Source of the DNA: Rhodoluna limnophila
GTDB lineage: Bacteria; Actinomycetota; Actinomycetes; Actinomycetales; Microbacteriaceae
Assembly: GCA_945883505.1 (NCBI GenBank)
Contig: CAMCXL010000004.1
Location: forward strand, 78,931 to 142,930
Direction: 5' to 3'
DNA: 64,000 nucleotides
This document shows positions 10,689 through 20,224 of this stretch, one piece after another; positions within the stretch are counted from its first letter, which is position 1, and the number at the start of each line of letters is the position of its first letter. The position numbers and the translations under genes were made by a program. Below the pieces are notes generated by a model. That model worked only from the letters and a program-made list of their open reading frames with translations. It was not told where the DNA came from and ran no database searches.

Positions 10689-12287
10689 CTACTCCCATTC
10701 GATGGTGCCAGGTGGCTTTGATGTCACATCAAGCACCACTCGGTTGACACCTTCGACTTCGTTAGTGATGCGATTAGAAATTCTTGCGAGCAACTCATAG
10801 TCCAACCTGGTCCAATCCGCAGTCATGGCATCTTCGCTTGACACAGGTCGCAAAACAATTGGGTGACCGTAGCTTCTGCCATCGCCTTGAACACCAACTG
10901 ATCGAACATCGGCAAGCAGTACTACCGGGCATTGCCAAATCTCTCCGTCAAGACCGGCGGCAGAAAGTTCAAACCTTACAATGGCATCTGCTTTTCTAAG
11001 CAGATCCAATCTTTCTTTTGTGACCTCGCCAACGATTCGAATTCCAAGACCGGGACCCGGGAAAGGCTGGCGCTGAACTATTTCCTCAGGAAGGCCAAGT
11101 TCTTTTCCAATGGCTCGAACCTCGTCCTTGAAAAGAGTTCTTAGCGGTTCGACAAGTTCAAACTGGATGTCCTCTGGTAAACCTCCGACGTTGTGGTGAG
11201 ATTTGATGCCGGCGGTGACACCGCCGCCCGATTCAACAACGTCTGGATACAAAGTTCCCTGAACCAGGAACTTGATTGGTCGATTATCAGCTTTGGCCTC
11301 GGCAATCAGCTCGGCCTGGGCCTGCTCAAAAGTTCTTATAAATTCCCGGCCAATAATCTTTCTCTTGGTCTCAGGATCTGATACCCCGGCCAAGGCGGAA
11401 AGAAACTTCTGCTCGGCGTTTACTGTCACTAGTCGGATGCCGGTTGCCGCGACATAGTCGCGCTGCACCTGCTCGGCTTCGCCTTCACGCAAAAGGCCGT
11501 GGTCCACAAACACCGCAACCAACTGGTCCCCAACTGCTTTGTGGACCAGGGCTGCAGCAACAGCTGAGTCCACCCCGCCGGAGAGACCGCAAATAACTCG
11601 GTCGGTTCCGACTTGTTTTTTGATCTTTTCGACCTGCTCGGCGATCACGTTCCCGGAATTCCAGTCGGCCGGAATTCCGGCTGCGTTGTGTAGAAAGTTT
11701 TCTAAAACGTTCTGACCAAACTGCGAGTGCTTAACTTCTGGGTGCCACTGCACTCCATAAATCTTTTTTGAAACCGAGGCAAAGGCTGCAACCGGTGTCG
11801 TCTCGGTCGAGGCTAAAACTTCAAATCCGGCAGGGGCTTTAACAACCTGATCTCCGTGGCTCATCCAGCAGGTTTGGGACTCGGGCTGACCGGCCAAAAT
11901 TTCACCGGCTGCAGATACCTTCAAATCAGTTTTGCCATACTCGCGCTTACCGGTTTTATCAACCTGTCCACCGAGCAAACTGGCAAGGGTTTGGAAGCCG
12001 TAGCAGATTCCAAGAATTGGAATTCCAAGTTCTAGAATTTTTTTATCAAACTGAGGAGACCCTGGCTCGTAAACACTAGATGGTCCACCGGACAAGATAA
12101 TTGCAAGTGGTTCTTTAGCCTTGATGTCCTCGCTTGAGATGTTGTGGTGGACAATCTCGGAATAGACACCGGCTTCGCGCACGCGACGAGCAATCAGTTG
12201 CGCATACTGCGCACCGAAGTCAACTACCAGTACCGGACGATTAATTTTTTGCCACCCAACCCACTTCGCACATTTGCTCTTCAGCAA
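10689..12287 (-). CDS. guaA: GMP synthase (glutamine-hydrolysing) GuaA
   Basis: Converts XMP to GMP using ATP and glutamine. The N-terminal class I glutaminase holds the catalytic Cys in [12 protein letters not shown] and His in VQWHPEVKH. The ATP-pyrophosphatase domain has the P-loop [14 protein letters not shown], and the C-terminal dimerisation domain ends [14 protein letters not shown] (here [10 protein letters not shown]). The start is uncertain: family homology begins at [16 protein letters not shown], with no ATG/GTG/TTG close by. In-frame options are TTG at 12287 (used here, 47-base overlap with the DUF3817 gene), ATG at 12347 (107-base overlap, preceded by GAGG), or a rare ATT at 12245 touching the upstream stop. 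Confidence 0.95.
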   Translation of the reverse strand: MLKSKCAKWVGWQKINRPVLVVDFGAQYAQLIARRVREAGVYSEIVHHNISSEDIKAKEPLAIILSGGPSSVYEPGSPQFDKKILELGIPILGICYGFQTLASLLGGQVDKTGKREYGKTDLKVSAAGEILAGQPESQTCWMSHGDQVVKAPAGFEVLASTETTPVAAFASVSKKIYGVQWHPEVKHSQFGQNVLENFLHNAAGIPADWNSGNVIAEQVEKIKKQVGTDRVICGLSGGVDSAVAAALVHKAVGDQLVAVFVDHGLLREGEAEQVQRDYVAATGIRLVTVNAEQKFLSALAGVSDPETKRKIIGREFIRTFEQAQAELIAEAKADNRPIKFLVQGTLYPDVVESGGGVTAGIKSHHNVGGLPEDIQFELVEPLRTLFKDEVRAIGKELGLPEEIVQRQPFPGPGLGIRIVGEVTKERLDLLRKADAIVRFELSAAGLDGEIWQCPVVLLADVRSVGVQGDGRSYGHPIVLRPVSSEDAMTADWTRLDYELLARISNRITNEVEGVNRVVLDVTSKPPGTIEWE

Positions 12288-12705
12288 TTCTGGCGTAGCG
12301 GCGCTCGGTATAAAAAGACAGGAATGGGATAATTCCGCCGGAAGCAATGATTAGAAACCTCAGGAAACTCCAGCGCATCAGGGTCCACATCCGAAAATCG
12401 GCGAACAGATACAAAACGTATAACCAACCGTGAATTACCAAAATGCCAACGGTTAGATTCAGCCCAGTTTCTGGAAGACCCTGACCCTCGTTGACATAGG
12501 GCTCCAGGGTGATAAGCCCATTGGGGCCGAAGGCCCAAAGGTCATACCCCACGCTTGCGCCAGAGGTTACAACCTCGAGGCGACGAATTCCCCAGGTGAT
12601 CATCAAAAGTAATAAGAATCCACCGGTAATAAAAGACGAAACCTTGAAAAGCTTCAGGGCCTTCTCAATCGCAGGCAAAGACGCTGGATTTAGGGGCCTG
12701 GACAT
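12241..12705 (-). CDS. DUF3817 domain integral membrane protein
   Basis: A small (154 aa) protein with about three transmembrane segments. The pattern [26 protein letters not shown], then a [18 protein letters not shown] segment and a final helix with a proline-rich [10 protein letters not shown] end, is that of DUF3817 proteins (also seen at the C-terminus of some YdzA-like proteins). Function is unknown. It lies directly before guaA and its stop overlaps the guaA reading frame. The N-terminal ~25 residues are polar and cytosolic-looking. Confidence 0.8.
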   Translation of the reverse strand: MSRPLNPASLPAIEKALKLFKVSSFITGGFLLLLMITWGIRRLEVVTSGASVGYDLWAFGPNGLITLEPYVNEGQGLPETGLNLTVGILVIHGWLYVLYLFADFRMWTLMRWSFLRFLIIASGGIIPFLSFYTERRYARIAEEQMCEVGWVAKN

Positions 12706-12715
12706 GCCTCTAAGT

Positions 12716-13762
12716 TTACTTGTTCGGAAGCACCACTACTTTGATGGCCTCTCCTGACAAGACAGCCTCGATGCCTTTTTGGACATCGTCCAGTGAAACC
12801 TTGGTGGTAATCAGGTCTGCTACCGGAACCTTGCCGGAGGCAATCAGGGCCAGCGCTTGACGGTTATGGGAAGGCGATGAACCATTAGCTCCCATGAGCA
12901 TCAGCTCTTTGTAGTGCACGAGGTTGGAGTCGGCTTGGATCATCGGCTTGTCCTTTGGAAGACCTCCGAAGAAGCTAATTCTTCCACCCGGTCTTGCCAT
13001 TTCGATTGCCTGCTCCTGAGCCTGACCGGAGGGTGCTGCTGTGATGATTACGGAAGGTCCCTTTCCGTCGGTTTCTTTTTTGATTATCTCGGCCAGATTT
13101 TCGGTTGACATATCTATTGCGCGGTCCGGCTTCACAACATCGGCGGAAAGTTTTAATCTTCCACCGTTGATGTCGGCCAAAAATACTTTCTTAGCGCCGA
13201 GCGCTCTGGCAAGTCTTACGTGAAGGCAACCAATTGGTCCCGCCCCCATAACCAACACCTCATCGCCTTCGCCAACTCGAACTAGCTCCTGGGCATTTAG
13301 AGCACAAGCCAGCGGTTCAACAACCGATGCTTCCTCGTAAGAAACTCCCTCCGGGATTAGGTTCATGCCGTCGACTCGAACTACCTCGTTTGGAACAATC
13401 ATGTATTCGGCAAAGCCGCCAGGGAATTGATATCCCATGGAAAGTTGATTTGGGCAGATCGTCATCTTGTCAGCCAGGCACGCCCAGCAGCTGCCGCAAG
13501 GAATTGCCGCTATAACTTGAACGCGGTCCCCGACTTTTACCGAGCTCACATTTTCGCCCACCGTTACTACTTCGCCGGCTATTTCGTGACCGATGATTTG
13601 CGGTGGGGTAAGGCGAGGGTGACCGTGATTAAAAATCTTGGCGTCGGTGCCACATGTGGCACAAGCGTGGATACGCAGCTTTACTTCGCCTGGTCCAGCC
13701 TCTGGTTCCGGAACTTGTTCAACCTTTAGATCCTGCGGTCCCCGGTAAATTGCAGCTTTCAC
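12716..13762 (-). CDS. Zinc-dependent medium-chain dehydrogenase, probably polyol(-phosphate) dehydrogenase
   Basis: A 348-residue MDR-family NAD(P)-dependent alcohol dehydrogenase. Catalytic zinc ligands: Cys37 (CATCGTD) and His59-Glu60 (GHEIAG). Structural zinc: the four Cys of CGSCWACLADKMTIC. Rossmann fold: VLVMGAGPIGCLH. The family includes sorbitol, threonine and galactitol-1-phosphate dehydrogenases. It is the last gene of a mannitol-type PTS operon, so it likely oxidises the imported polyol phosphate, a job normally done by the unrelated MtlD. Substrate is inferred from context only. 16 bases follow the IIA stop. Confidence 0.88.
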   Translation of the reverse strand: MKAAIYRGPQDLKVEQVPEPEAGPGEVKLRIHACATCGTDAKIFNHGHPRLTPPQIIGHEIAGEVVTVGENVSSVKVGDRVQVIAAIPCGSCWACLADKMTICPNQLSMGYQFPGGFAEYMIVPNEVVRVDGMNLIPEGVSYEEASVVEPLACALNAQELVRVGEGDEVLVMGAGPIGCLHVRLARALGAKKVFLADINGGRLKLSADVVKPDRAIDMSTENLAEIIKKETDGKGPSVIITAAPSGQAQEQAIEMARPGGRISFFGGLPKDKPMIQADSNLVHYKELMLMGANGSSPSHNRQALALIASGKVPVADLITTKVSLDDVQKGIEAVLSGEAIKVVVLPNK

Positions 13763-13778
13763 GAGTTTTGTTGCCTTC

Positions 13779-14204
13779 CTAAAGATTAAGTAGTTCTAGT
13801 AGTTCGTTTGTGGAATTGGATTCCATCAGTTGTTTATAAGAGTCCTCGTCAAGAAGTTTCTCAGCTAGGTTTCCTAGCAGTTCTCCGTGTTCGTCCCCCT
13901 TGGCAGCAATGCCAATACACAACCTAACTTGCTCGCCCTCCCACGGAACCTCGTTCTCAAATCGAACTAGGACCAGCTGAGCGAAATTGACGTACTTCCT
14001 TGATGCGTCGGTGCCGTGGGGTAATGCAACGCCCTCCCCCATGAATGACGAAATGATGTTTTCTCTTTCCACCATCGCATCCACATACTCTTTCTCCACA
14101 GCCCCAAGGCTTAGAAGTAGTTCGCCGCAAAGACGCACGGCCTCCTCTCGCGAGGAGGCCGTGGCGCCTAAGCGAATTCCGGCCAACTGTAAAAAGTTAG
14201 TCAT
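13779..14204 (-). CDS. PTS IIA component, mannitol/fructose type
   Basis: Soluble phosphocarrier that takes phosphate from HPr-His and passes it to the IIB cysteine. The active His lies in GVALPHGT, the signature of the mannitol/fructose IIA family. Length ~141 aa is close to MtlF. I prefer the ATG at 14204 (MTNFLQLAGIRL), which overlaps the end of the IIB gene by eight bases; an in-frame ATG at 14222 is also possible, and neither has a clear Shine-Dalgarno. Separate from IIB and IIC, so the transporter is made of three polypeptides. Confidence 0.92.
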   Translation of the reverse strand: MTNFLQLAGIRLGATASSREEAVRLCGELLLSLGAVEKEYVDAMVERENIISSFMGEGVALPHGTDASRKYVNFAQLVLVRFENEVPWEGEQVRLCIGIAAKGDEHGELLGNLAEKLLDEDSYKQLMESNSTNELLELLNL

Positions 14205-14511
14205 CCGAAATATTGTCGCCATTCAAGATGGCGTCAACAACACCTTGGATTCTTGGATCCCCAAGAAACATGTCAAACACCACAACTGGCGTATTTGGCA
14301 TGGTCTGCTTAGCTCGCTCGCCAAGACCTCGGTGGCACAAAACCACGTCGGGACTGGAGTCGGGCAACTGGTTCACCGGTGAGTGAGTGACTTCGACGCC
14401 TTGGGCTTTGAGCTGTTTTGCCAATTGCTTGGCAATCATTACGCTCGAGCCCATGCCGGCTTCGCAAGCCACCACTAACTTTTTTACCTTGGATCCGGAA
14501 ATTGATGACAT
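14197..14511 (-). CDS. PTS IIB component, mannitol type
   Basis: Cytosolic IIB phosphocarrier of 104 residues. The phosphorylated Cys16 is in VVACEAGMGSSVM, matching the MtlA IIB P-loop (ACDAGMGSS type). It passes phosphate to the polyol as this crosses IIC. It sits eight bases after the IIC stop and overlaps IIA. In E. coli this domain is fused to IIC and IIA, and in Bacillus to IIC; here it stands alone. Confidence 0.93.
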   Translation of the reverse strand: MSSISGSKVKKLVVACEAGMGSSVMIAKQLAKQLKAQGVEVTHSPVNQLPDSSPDVVLCHRGLGERAKQTMPNTPVVVFDMFLGDPRIQGVVDAILNGDNISDD

Positions 14512-14519
14512 GGCTTTTA

Positions 14520-15626
14520 CTAGCCCTTCTTCATCTTCTTGGAGGCGGCTGTTGCACCGGCTAGGTCAGCGTAGTCATCCTGACGACCGGTCTTTAGTAG
14601 CACCCATCCAACTAGGAATGAAACTGTTGCTGATAGCACGATACCCAACAGAACTCCAACGTGGTTTCCTGGAGGGGTAACAGCTAGCCAAGCGAAGATC
14701 GAACCTGGTGATGGTGTTGCAACAAGTCCAGCGCCGGTAACCATGAAGGTTCCAACACCGGTGGCTCCACCAGCGATTGCAGCCAGGATCATCTTTGGCT
14801 TTAGAAGTACGTAAGGGAAGTAGATCTCGTGGATTCCACCAAGGAAGTGGATCACGATAGCACCTGGAACAGATCCGCGAAGAACCTTCGGTCCTGCTAG
14901 CCAGAAAGCAACCAAGATTCCAAGACCTGGACCTGGGTTGGTCTCAATCATGAACGCAATTGACTTGCCAGTTTCGGCGGCTTCTGCAACACCAAGCGGT
15001 GCCAAGACTCCAAAGTTAATTGCGTTGTTTAGGAACAGAACCTTAGCTGGCTCAACTAGAAGGGACACTAGCGGTAGCAATGAGCTATCCACCAGGAACT
15101 TCACACCGGCGCCCAAGGTGTCAGAAATTACGGTAACGGCTGGGCCGATTCCGTAGTATCCACCGATTGCCAGTAGCATTCCGGAGATTCCGAGGCTGAA
15201 GTTACCAATCAGCATCTCAAAACCTGCAGGAGTTATTGGGTCTAGGACGTCGTCAATCTTTTTTAGAACCCATGCAGCCAATGGACCCATAATCATGGCA
15301 CCAAGGAACATAGGGATGGATGAACCAACGATTACACCCACGGTTGCAACAGCACCGATTACGGCACCGCGCTGTCCGTGCACCATACGACCACCGGTGT
15401 AGGCAATCAGAATGGGAAGGAGGTTGATGATCATTGGGCCAACCATTGAGGAAAGCTGCTCGTTAGGCAACCATCCGGTTGGGATAAACAGGGCTGTTAG
15501 CAAACCCCAGGCAATGAAGGCTCCAATGTTTGGAATAACCATACCTGCAAGGTTTCCACCCAGCTTTTGGACCGCAGCACGCCACCCGGTGTGTGTGCCC
15601 GTTCCGCTTGGAATGTAACTACTCAT
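14520..15626 (-). CDS. mtlA: PTS IIC component, mannitol permease (MtlA IIC domain)
   Basis: Multi-pass membrane channel (368 aa) for the phosphotransferase uptake of mannitol or a close polyol. Diagnostic MtlA stretches are MVIPNIGAFIAWGLLTALF (res ~31-49), a NPGPGLGILVAFWLAGP segment and the GGIHEIYFPYVLLKP substrate-site motif. The protein stops after the membrane domain (tail TGRQDDYADLAGATAASKKMKKG), so no IIB is attached. The start at 15626 has AGAGG about ten bases upstream. It is the first gene of the transport operon, 138 bases after the DeoR-type regulator. Confidence 0.93.
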   Translation of the reverse strand: MSSYIPSGTGTHTGWRAAVQKLGGNLAGMVIPNIGAFIAWGLLTALFIPTGWLPNEQLSSMVGPMIINLLPILIAYTGGRMVHGQRGAVIGAVATVGVIVGSSIPMFLGAMIMGPLAAWVLKKIDDVLDPITPAGFEMLIGNFSLGISGMLLAIGGYYGIGPAVTVISDTLGAGVKFLVDSSLLPLVSLLVEPAKVLFLNNAINFGVLAPLGVAEAAETGKSIAFMIETNPGPGLGILVAFWLAGPKVLRGSVPGAIVIHFLGGIHEIYFPYVLLKPKMILAAIAGGATGVGTFMVTGAGLVATPSPGSIFAWLAVTPPGNHVGVLLGIVLSATVSFLVGWVLLKTGRQDDYADLAGATAASKKMKKG

Positions 15627-15725
15627 TTAGTCGACTACCTCTCTGTAGCTATTTAGGTTGAGTTGCACTCAATGAAGATTTGCCCTGCAAAGCAAAAAGC
15701 TCTGCCCTGGATTCCATCTTCGTTT

Positions 15726-15749
15726 CCTCGAGTGCTCGCACACTCGAAG
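15726..15749. promoter_or_regulatory. Inverted repeat in front of the polyol PTS operon (operator or terminator)
   Basis: Arms CCTCGAGTG and CACTCGAAG, pairing at eight of nine positions, around a six-base spacer. It lies between the stop of the DeoR-type regulator and the mtlA start, about 100 bases before the latter. It could be the binding site of that regulator or a weak terminator of its gene; no T-run follows, which favours the operator reading. Inference. Confidence 0.45.
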
Positions 15750-15764
15750 TGTTTTTGAAAGTTG

Positions 15765-16523
15765 TCATGCTAGGACAACCTCAATTCCTTTTTCGCTCAG
15801 CGCCTCGACGTGCGCCGGGTCAGCATCGACGTCCGTGACTAACCGGTCGATGTTTTCAAATCCTGCAAACAGTGCCGAGTAGCTAGCGCCAAACTTTGAG
15901 TTGTCAGCGAGCACGATGGTCTCGGTTGCATTTTGAATCATTACTTTCTTCACAGCCGCCTCGTCTGGATCAACAGTTGTGAATCCCGAATCCAAATCAA
16001 TTCCGTTAGCACCCAGGAATGCAATCTGTGCTTTGTAGCCGAGCAAGTCCGCGACAGTCTTGGATCCAACTGAAGATAAAGTCGTGGCCCTGACTCGACC
16101 ACTGAGGAAAAATACCGGCGTCGATGATTCTCCAATGCGGCTGGCCAAGGAAAGAGAGTTTGTGACAACCATGAGCTGCGGTTTGTTGCGAAGGCCCTCA
16201 GCTAAAAATTCGGTTGTGGTTCCACCGTCAACAAAAATGCAACCTTCCTCCGGAAGGTACTGGGATGCGATTTGCGCGATGCGAAGTTTTTGGTCTGGGT
16301 TTCTTCCCTTGCGCTCAGGAAAAGTAAATTCGTGAGAGTAGCGGCTTGCAGCAATTGCGCCACCGTGAACTCTTCTAAGTAATCCGCGTCGCTGCAAAAC
16401 ATCTAGATCGCGACGAACGGTTTCAACTGCAACGTTGAGCTTGCCTGCAGCAGCCAGAGCATCAATACGACCGTCGAGTTTTGACCACTCAACTAGTTGC
16501 ATCCTGCGCTCTTCTGCGAGCAT
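15765..16523 (-). CDS. DeoR/GlpR-family transcriptional regulator of the polyol PTS operon
   Basis: N-terminal DeoR helix-turn-helix (res 1-57; VAVETVRRDLDVLQRRGLLRRVHGGA) and a C-terminal sugar-phosphate sensor domain with FVDGGTTTEFLAEGL and LGANGIDLDSGFTT motifs. Such regulators usually repress a neighbouring carbohydrate operon until a phosphorylated sugar is bound. I set the start at the ATG at 16523 because AGGG stands at a good distance upstream and homology begins at MLAEERR; the open frame continues to 16610 without family likeness. It lies just upstream of the IIC gene on the same strand. Confidence 0.92.
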   Translation of the reverse strand: MLAEERRMQLVEWSKLDGRIDALAAAGKLNVAVETVRRDLDVLQRRGLLRRVHGGAIAASRYSHEFTFPERKGRNPDQKLRIAQIASQYLPEEGCIFVDGGTTTEFLAEGLRNKPQLMVVTNSLSLASRIGESSTPVFFLSGRVRATTLSSVGSKTVADLLGYKAQIAFLGANGIDLDSGFTTVDPDEAAVKKVMIQNATETIVLADNSKFGASYSALFAGFENIDRLVTDVDADPAHVEALSEKGIEVVLA

Positions 16524-16643
16524 CTTTACCCTGTCCGAATCTGCCTGATTCTGTTGCTTTATGACTGATTTCCAGTAAAAGTAGCAGAGTTTCTGACAAA
16601 ATGCTGCCAAACAGAAGAATTCGGGCCAAAAAAGGCCAAATAT

Positions 16644-17438
16644 TTAGGCCCCGGAGCCGGAAATTTCCCTAATTCGCTGGTCTTCAACCAGGCGCCACCA
16701 CAAAAACACGGCAAAAACCCCAAACAAGACCCATTCCACGGCATAGAACAGGGTCAACCAGTTCACCTGAGTGCCAACCCGCTGGGGAGGTAGCGCGATT
16801 CGCTCAAGCCCAAGGCCGGGTTCGGCATCGAGGGCCAAGAAACCAGCGAAGGATTCAACTGGTGGTCCTTCATACAGGTTCACCAGTTGCGCAAGGGACA
16901 GGCTCTCGAGAACGTACGGTTTGTCCGGATCAGAAATTGCAACCGGTCCCTCGGTTTGCAGGTAGCGACCGGTGGATTCTAAAAATGCTTGCACCAGAAT
17001 AGATTCTTGAAGTTCGGCTCTTGCCTTCTCGGCCTGTTCCAGTGTGTCTGCATAACCGATTGCCACCGTCAAAGATCCAGTCGCATCGTCATCGGATAAC
17101 AGCGCACCGGAATTTGAAATTAACCAAAACCCCTCAACAACTTCGTTGGCTGCTTGCTGCAGCCGGTTAGAAACAATGAAGACGTTGGACTGATCAATAA
17201 AAATGTTTGCCGAAACCAAAACGTTTGCGGCTTCGGCGGTCATCGGTGCCCCGGGAGTTGCAACCTCGTTCAACACCAGGACTTGCTCGTCTTCTGATTC
17301 CGGTTCAATTACGGTGAAGGTTCGATCCAACTGCCACTGCCCCAAAAGCGCAAACACGGCGGCCACGGCAAGAGAAAAAAATAATCCAGCAATCCACTTC
17401 GGTCTTCTCGCAATTGAAAAGAAAGTTGGGTTAGACAT
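16644..17438 (-). CDS. SURF1-family cytochrome oxidase assembly protein
   Basis: SURF1 proteins help insert haem a into cytochrome c oxidase. The 264-residue chain has the family's two-helix build: an N-terminal membrane segment (res ~16-34, ending LLGQWQLDR, the conserved SURF1 motif) and a C-terminal one (res ~225-245), with an extracytoplasmic domain between. The start codon overlaps the guaB3 stop by one base (TAATG), so the two are translationally coupled, although their roles are unrelated. Confidence 0.9.
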   Translation of the reverse strand: MSNPTFFSIARRPKWIAGLFFSLAVAAVFALLGQWQLDRTFTVIEPESEDEQVLVLNEVATPGAPMTAEAANVLVSANIFIDQSNVFIVSNRLQQAANEVVEGFWLISNSGALLSDDDATGSLTVAIGYADTLEQAEKARAELQESILVQAFLESTGRYLQTEGPVAISDPDKPYVLESLSLAQLVNLYEGPPVESFAGFLALDAEPGLGLERIALPPQRVGTQVNWLTLFYAVEWVLFGVFAVFLWWRLVEDQRIREISGSGA

Positions 17439-18559
17439 TAGCTCTTGTGATATGGAGCCAGCACAACTTCAACTCGCTGGAATTCCTTTAGGTCTGAGTA
17501 GCCAGTTGTTGCCATTGACCGAGCTAGTGCTCCAACGATGTTTGTGACACCGTCTGCAGAAGTTGATGGGCCGGTAAGAATCTGAGCCAAGCTACCGTTT
17601 AGTCCAACCTTGACGCGATTGCCGCGAGGAAGTTCCTGGTGGTAAGCCTCCGCACCCCAGTGCCAGCCACGACCTGGAGCATCCTTAGCCCTTGCAAGAA
17701 TGGAGCCGATCATCACGGCATCTGCTCCACAAGAAATCGCCTTGACTATATCTCCTGAGGTTCCAAGCCCGCCATCGGCGATGACGTGGACATACCTGCC
17801 GCCGGATTCGTCCATGTAGTCTCTTCTGGCCCCGGCAACATCAGCCACAGCGGTGGCCATTGGGGCGTGGATGCCAAGTACGGCACGGGTTGTGGTGGCG
17901 GCTCCGCCGCCAAATCCAACCAGAACGCCGGCTGCGCCGGTTCTCATCAGGTGAAGAGCTGCTGTGTAGTTTGCGACCCCTCCAACGATTACTGGGACAT
18001 CAAGTTCATAGATGAACTTCTTTAGATTCAGCGCTTCGGTTTCTTTGGCAACGTGCTCAGCAGAAACTGTAGTCCCGCGAATCACAAAAAGATCAACTCC
18101 GGCTTTCAGTACGACGTCAGAAAACTGAGCGGTGCGCTGCGGTGACAGTGCCCCTGCCACCACAACTCCCCCGGCACGAACCTCAGCGATGCGATCACGG
18201 ATTAGTTCAGGCTTGATTGGCTCTGAGTAAATCTGCTGCATACGAGAGGTGGAATCTTCTTCCGACAACTTTGAAATTTCATCGAGCAGTTTTTCCGGGT
18301 TGTCATACCTGGTCCAAAGACCTTCAAGATCTAAAACACCCAGTCCGCCGAGCTTGCCAATTTCAATTGCGGTGGCTGGGGAAACAACTGAGTCCATCGG
18401 TGCTGCCATGATCGGCATCTTGAATTCGTAGGCATCGATTGACCAACTGGTCGAGACGTCTTTGGGATCACGGGTTCTTCTGGTTGGAACAATAGCGATG
18501 TCGTCGAAGGCATAAGCGCGCTTGGCGCGCTTATTTCTGCCAATTTCAATTTCAGTCAT
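17438..18559 (-). CDS. guaB3: GuaB3-family IMP dehydrogenase-related protein
   Basis: TIM-barrel protein of the IMPDH/GMPR superfamily (373 aa) without the CBS pair. PIMAAPMDSVVSP near residue 50 and HVIADGGLGTSGDIVKAISCGADAVMIGS match the phosphate-binding core of IMPDH. The loop that carries the catalytic Cys in true IMPDH (GPGSICTTR in the neighbouring GuaB) reads GGGAATTTR here, with Thr in place of Cys. Actinobacteria usually carry such a paralogue next to guaB; its reaction is not settled. Ten bases follow guaB. Confidence 0.93.
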   Translation of the reverse strand: MTEIEIGRNKRAKRAYAFDDIAIVPTRRTRDPKDVSTSWSIDAYEFKMPIMAAPMDSVVSPATAIEIGKLGGLGVLDLEGLWTRYDNPEKLLDEISKLSEEDSTSRMQQIYSEPIKPELIRDRIAEVRAGGVVVAGALSPQRTAQFSDVVLKAGVDLFVIRGTTVSAEHVAKETEALNLKKFIYELDVPVIVGGVANYTAALHLMRTGAAGVLVGFGGGAATTTRAVLGIHAPMATAVADVAGARRDYMDESGGRYVHVIADGGLGTSGDIVKAISCGADAVMIGSILARAKDAPGRGWHWGAEAYHQELPRGNRVKVGLNGSLAQILTGPSTSADGVTNIVGALARSMATTGYSDLKEFQRVEVVLAPYHKS

Positions 18560-18569
18560 GGGTCACTTT

Positions 18570-20084
<1,515 letters not shown>

Positions 20085-20115
20085 TCACTGAGAGCTGAAT
20101 AAGAGGTAAGCCTCA

Positions 20116-20121
20116 AGTCTA
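20116..20121 (-). promoter_or_regulatory. Candidate -10 element for guaB
   Basis: On the minus strand the sequence reads TAGACT, a good actinobacterial -10 hexamer, about 41 bases before the guaB start. No convincing -35 is visible. The same ten bases, CTAGACTTGA, occur in front of livK. Confidence 0.35.
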
Positions 20122-20127
20122 GCTTTT

Positions 20128-20155
20128 TTTGGACCCCTAAAGACAGTGCTATTCT
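20128..20155 (+). promoter_or_regulatory. Candidate promoter of the livHMGF operon
   Basis: TTTGGA and TATTCT spaced by 16 bases, lying in the divergent region between guaB and livH. Transcription would begin near 20162 and give a leader of about 60 bases that contains the palindrome described next. Only moderate similarity to consensus. Confidence 0.35.
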
Positions 20156-20189
20156 TTGGTGAACCCTAAAACTCAAGGGTAGTAAGCCA

Positions 20190-20205
20190 TAGGCAAGGTT
20201 GCCTA
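20190..20205 (+). promoter_or_regulatory. 16-base inverted repeat upstream of livH
   Basis: TAGGCAA-GG-TTGCCTA: seven-base perfect arms around two bases, 20 bases before the GTG start of livH. The short spacer favours a protein operator over an RNA hairpin. A second, weaker repeat (ACCCT/AGGGT, 20163-20180) precedes it. May be the control site for amino-acid uptake; inferred. Confidence 0.45.
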
Positions 20206-20224
20206 GAAACGACTTGGAGGCACT

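Noticed and set aside
16524..16610. 29-residue N-terminal extension of the DeoR-type regulator
   Set aside because: No family likeness, and the ATG at 16523 has a proper AGGG at good distance.
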